Shown here: positions 63,922 to 64,000 of the stretch, in pieces
How positions within the stretch are numbered: the first letter of the stretch is position 1
How the letters are laid out: every line of letters starts with the position of its first letter
Assembly (NCBI GenBank): GCA_033032865.1
Contig: JAWHQI010000121.1
Location: 1,488,001 to 1,552,000, forward strand
Direction: 5' to 3'
Length of the DNA: 64,000 nucleotides
Origin: Dactylorhiza incarnata
Lineage: Eukaryota > Streptophyta > Magnoliopsida > Asparagales > Orchidaceae
The notes under the pieces: generated by a model
What the model saw: only the letters and a program-made list of their open reading frames with translations
Database searches by the model: none
What the model was told of the DNA's origin: nothing
Made by a program: the position numbers and the translations under genes

Positions 63922-64000
63922 TGATACGATCTAGAGAGGAATCCGTCAAGGGGGGGGGCGGCGATGGTGAGGAAGAAGAGAAGGATTAGGGTAGGGAAGA
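63922..64000 (-). repeat. Chromovirus D 5' LTR, start only
   Basis: TGATACGATCTAGAGAGGAA matches the 3' LTR at 46714 and continues to the window end. Next to it the interior begins TTTGTTCCGACCTGCC on the minus strand; I do not recognise a standard tRNA primer site there. Confidence 0.8.

Larger units (their letters stand above)
46714..64000 (-). mobile_element. Chromovirus D, old, interrupted by an Athila-like element
   Basis: 3' LTR 46714-46948, 5' LTR starting at 63922 and running off the right edge; both begin TGATACGATCT on the + strand. The interior is split at TSD gtcgt by 50970-62990. Reading across the empty site restores the gag frame (LDD before, YIDEFVALVIHIPGL after). pol has many stops and frameshifts. 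The C-terminus is a chromodomain-like tail, which places it among chromoviruses. Confidence 0.85.

Noticed and set aside
1..64000. tRNA, rRNA, bacterial operons or organelle DNA
   Set aside because: No cloverleaf or rRNA stretch was recognised. The only tRNA-like matches are primer-binding sites next to LTRs.

Overview
The window is nuclear DNA of a flowering plant and consists almost entirely of transposable elements. I found no host gene, tRNA or rRNA. The plant assignment rests on the lineages seen (SIRE-like and shorter Copia, Athila- and Tat-like Gypsy, chromovirus, hAT of the RICESLEEPER/BED type), tRNA-iMet and tRNA-Asp-like primer sites, and copia TATA/PPT styles. The species cannot be told from this. 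The layout below comes from LTR ends, target-site duplications (TSDs) and translated reading frames, all read by eye.

Left half (1-21.7 kb). A hAT transposase gene (off-window left to about 21689, + strand) acts as a sink for insertions. Its 5' part holds a SIRE-like Copia element (3' LTR 9207-10274, + strand), which itself holds an apparently intact minus-strand Copia polyprotein (1-4114, 5' LTR 4956-5172). Two further elements with perfect TSDs cut the hAT coding region. One is a 2.6-kb gag-only TR-GAG element (10993-13600, TSD caagg). The other is a 6.3-kb Tat-like gag-only element rich in tandem repeats (13833-20171, TSD ctgca).

Middle (21.9-46.7 kb). A + strand Copia gag is split by a six-layer nest. 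A solo Tat-like LTR (22920-46669, TSD acagg) contains a hAT-like element with AACCGAACC subterminal repeats (23114-46058). That contains a SIRE-like complex with 2-kb LTRs (23605-45859). The complex contains a solo LTR (27219-33491, TSD agact) that itself holds a 5-kb Copia (27260-32284, TSD tttat), and also a small chromovirus derivative (39528-43836, TSD atctt) that holds a 2.7-kb solo LTR (40735-43413, TSD gagat).

Right (46.7-64 kb). A decayed minus-strand chromovirus (46714 to beyond 64000) has an Athila-like element inserted in its gag (50970-62990, TSD gtcgt). The Athila-like LTRs are about 99% identical and an intact accessory ORF lies between pol and the 3' LTR.

Most interesting pattern: three separate LTR elements (SIRE-like A, SIRE-like B, Athila-like) carry a related accessory protein of the 'putative plant transposon protein' type. 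In each, short palindromes typical of that element are arrayed in the LTR U3 and again upstream of the accessory ORF, usually in pairs spaced by about 2 or 3 helical turns. This looks like a self-encoded regulator with its operator sites (compare VANC of VANDAL DNA transposons). The function is my inference. The arrays and ORFs are directly visible.
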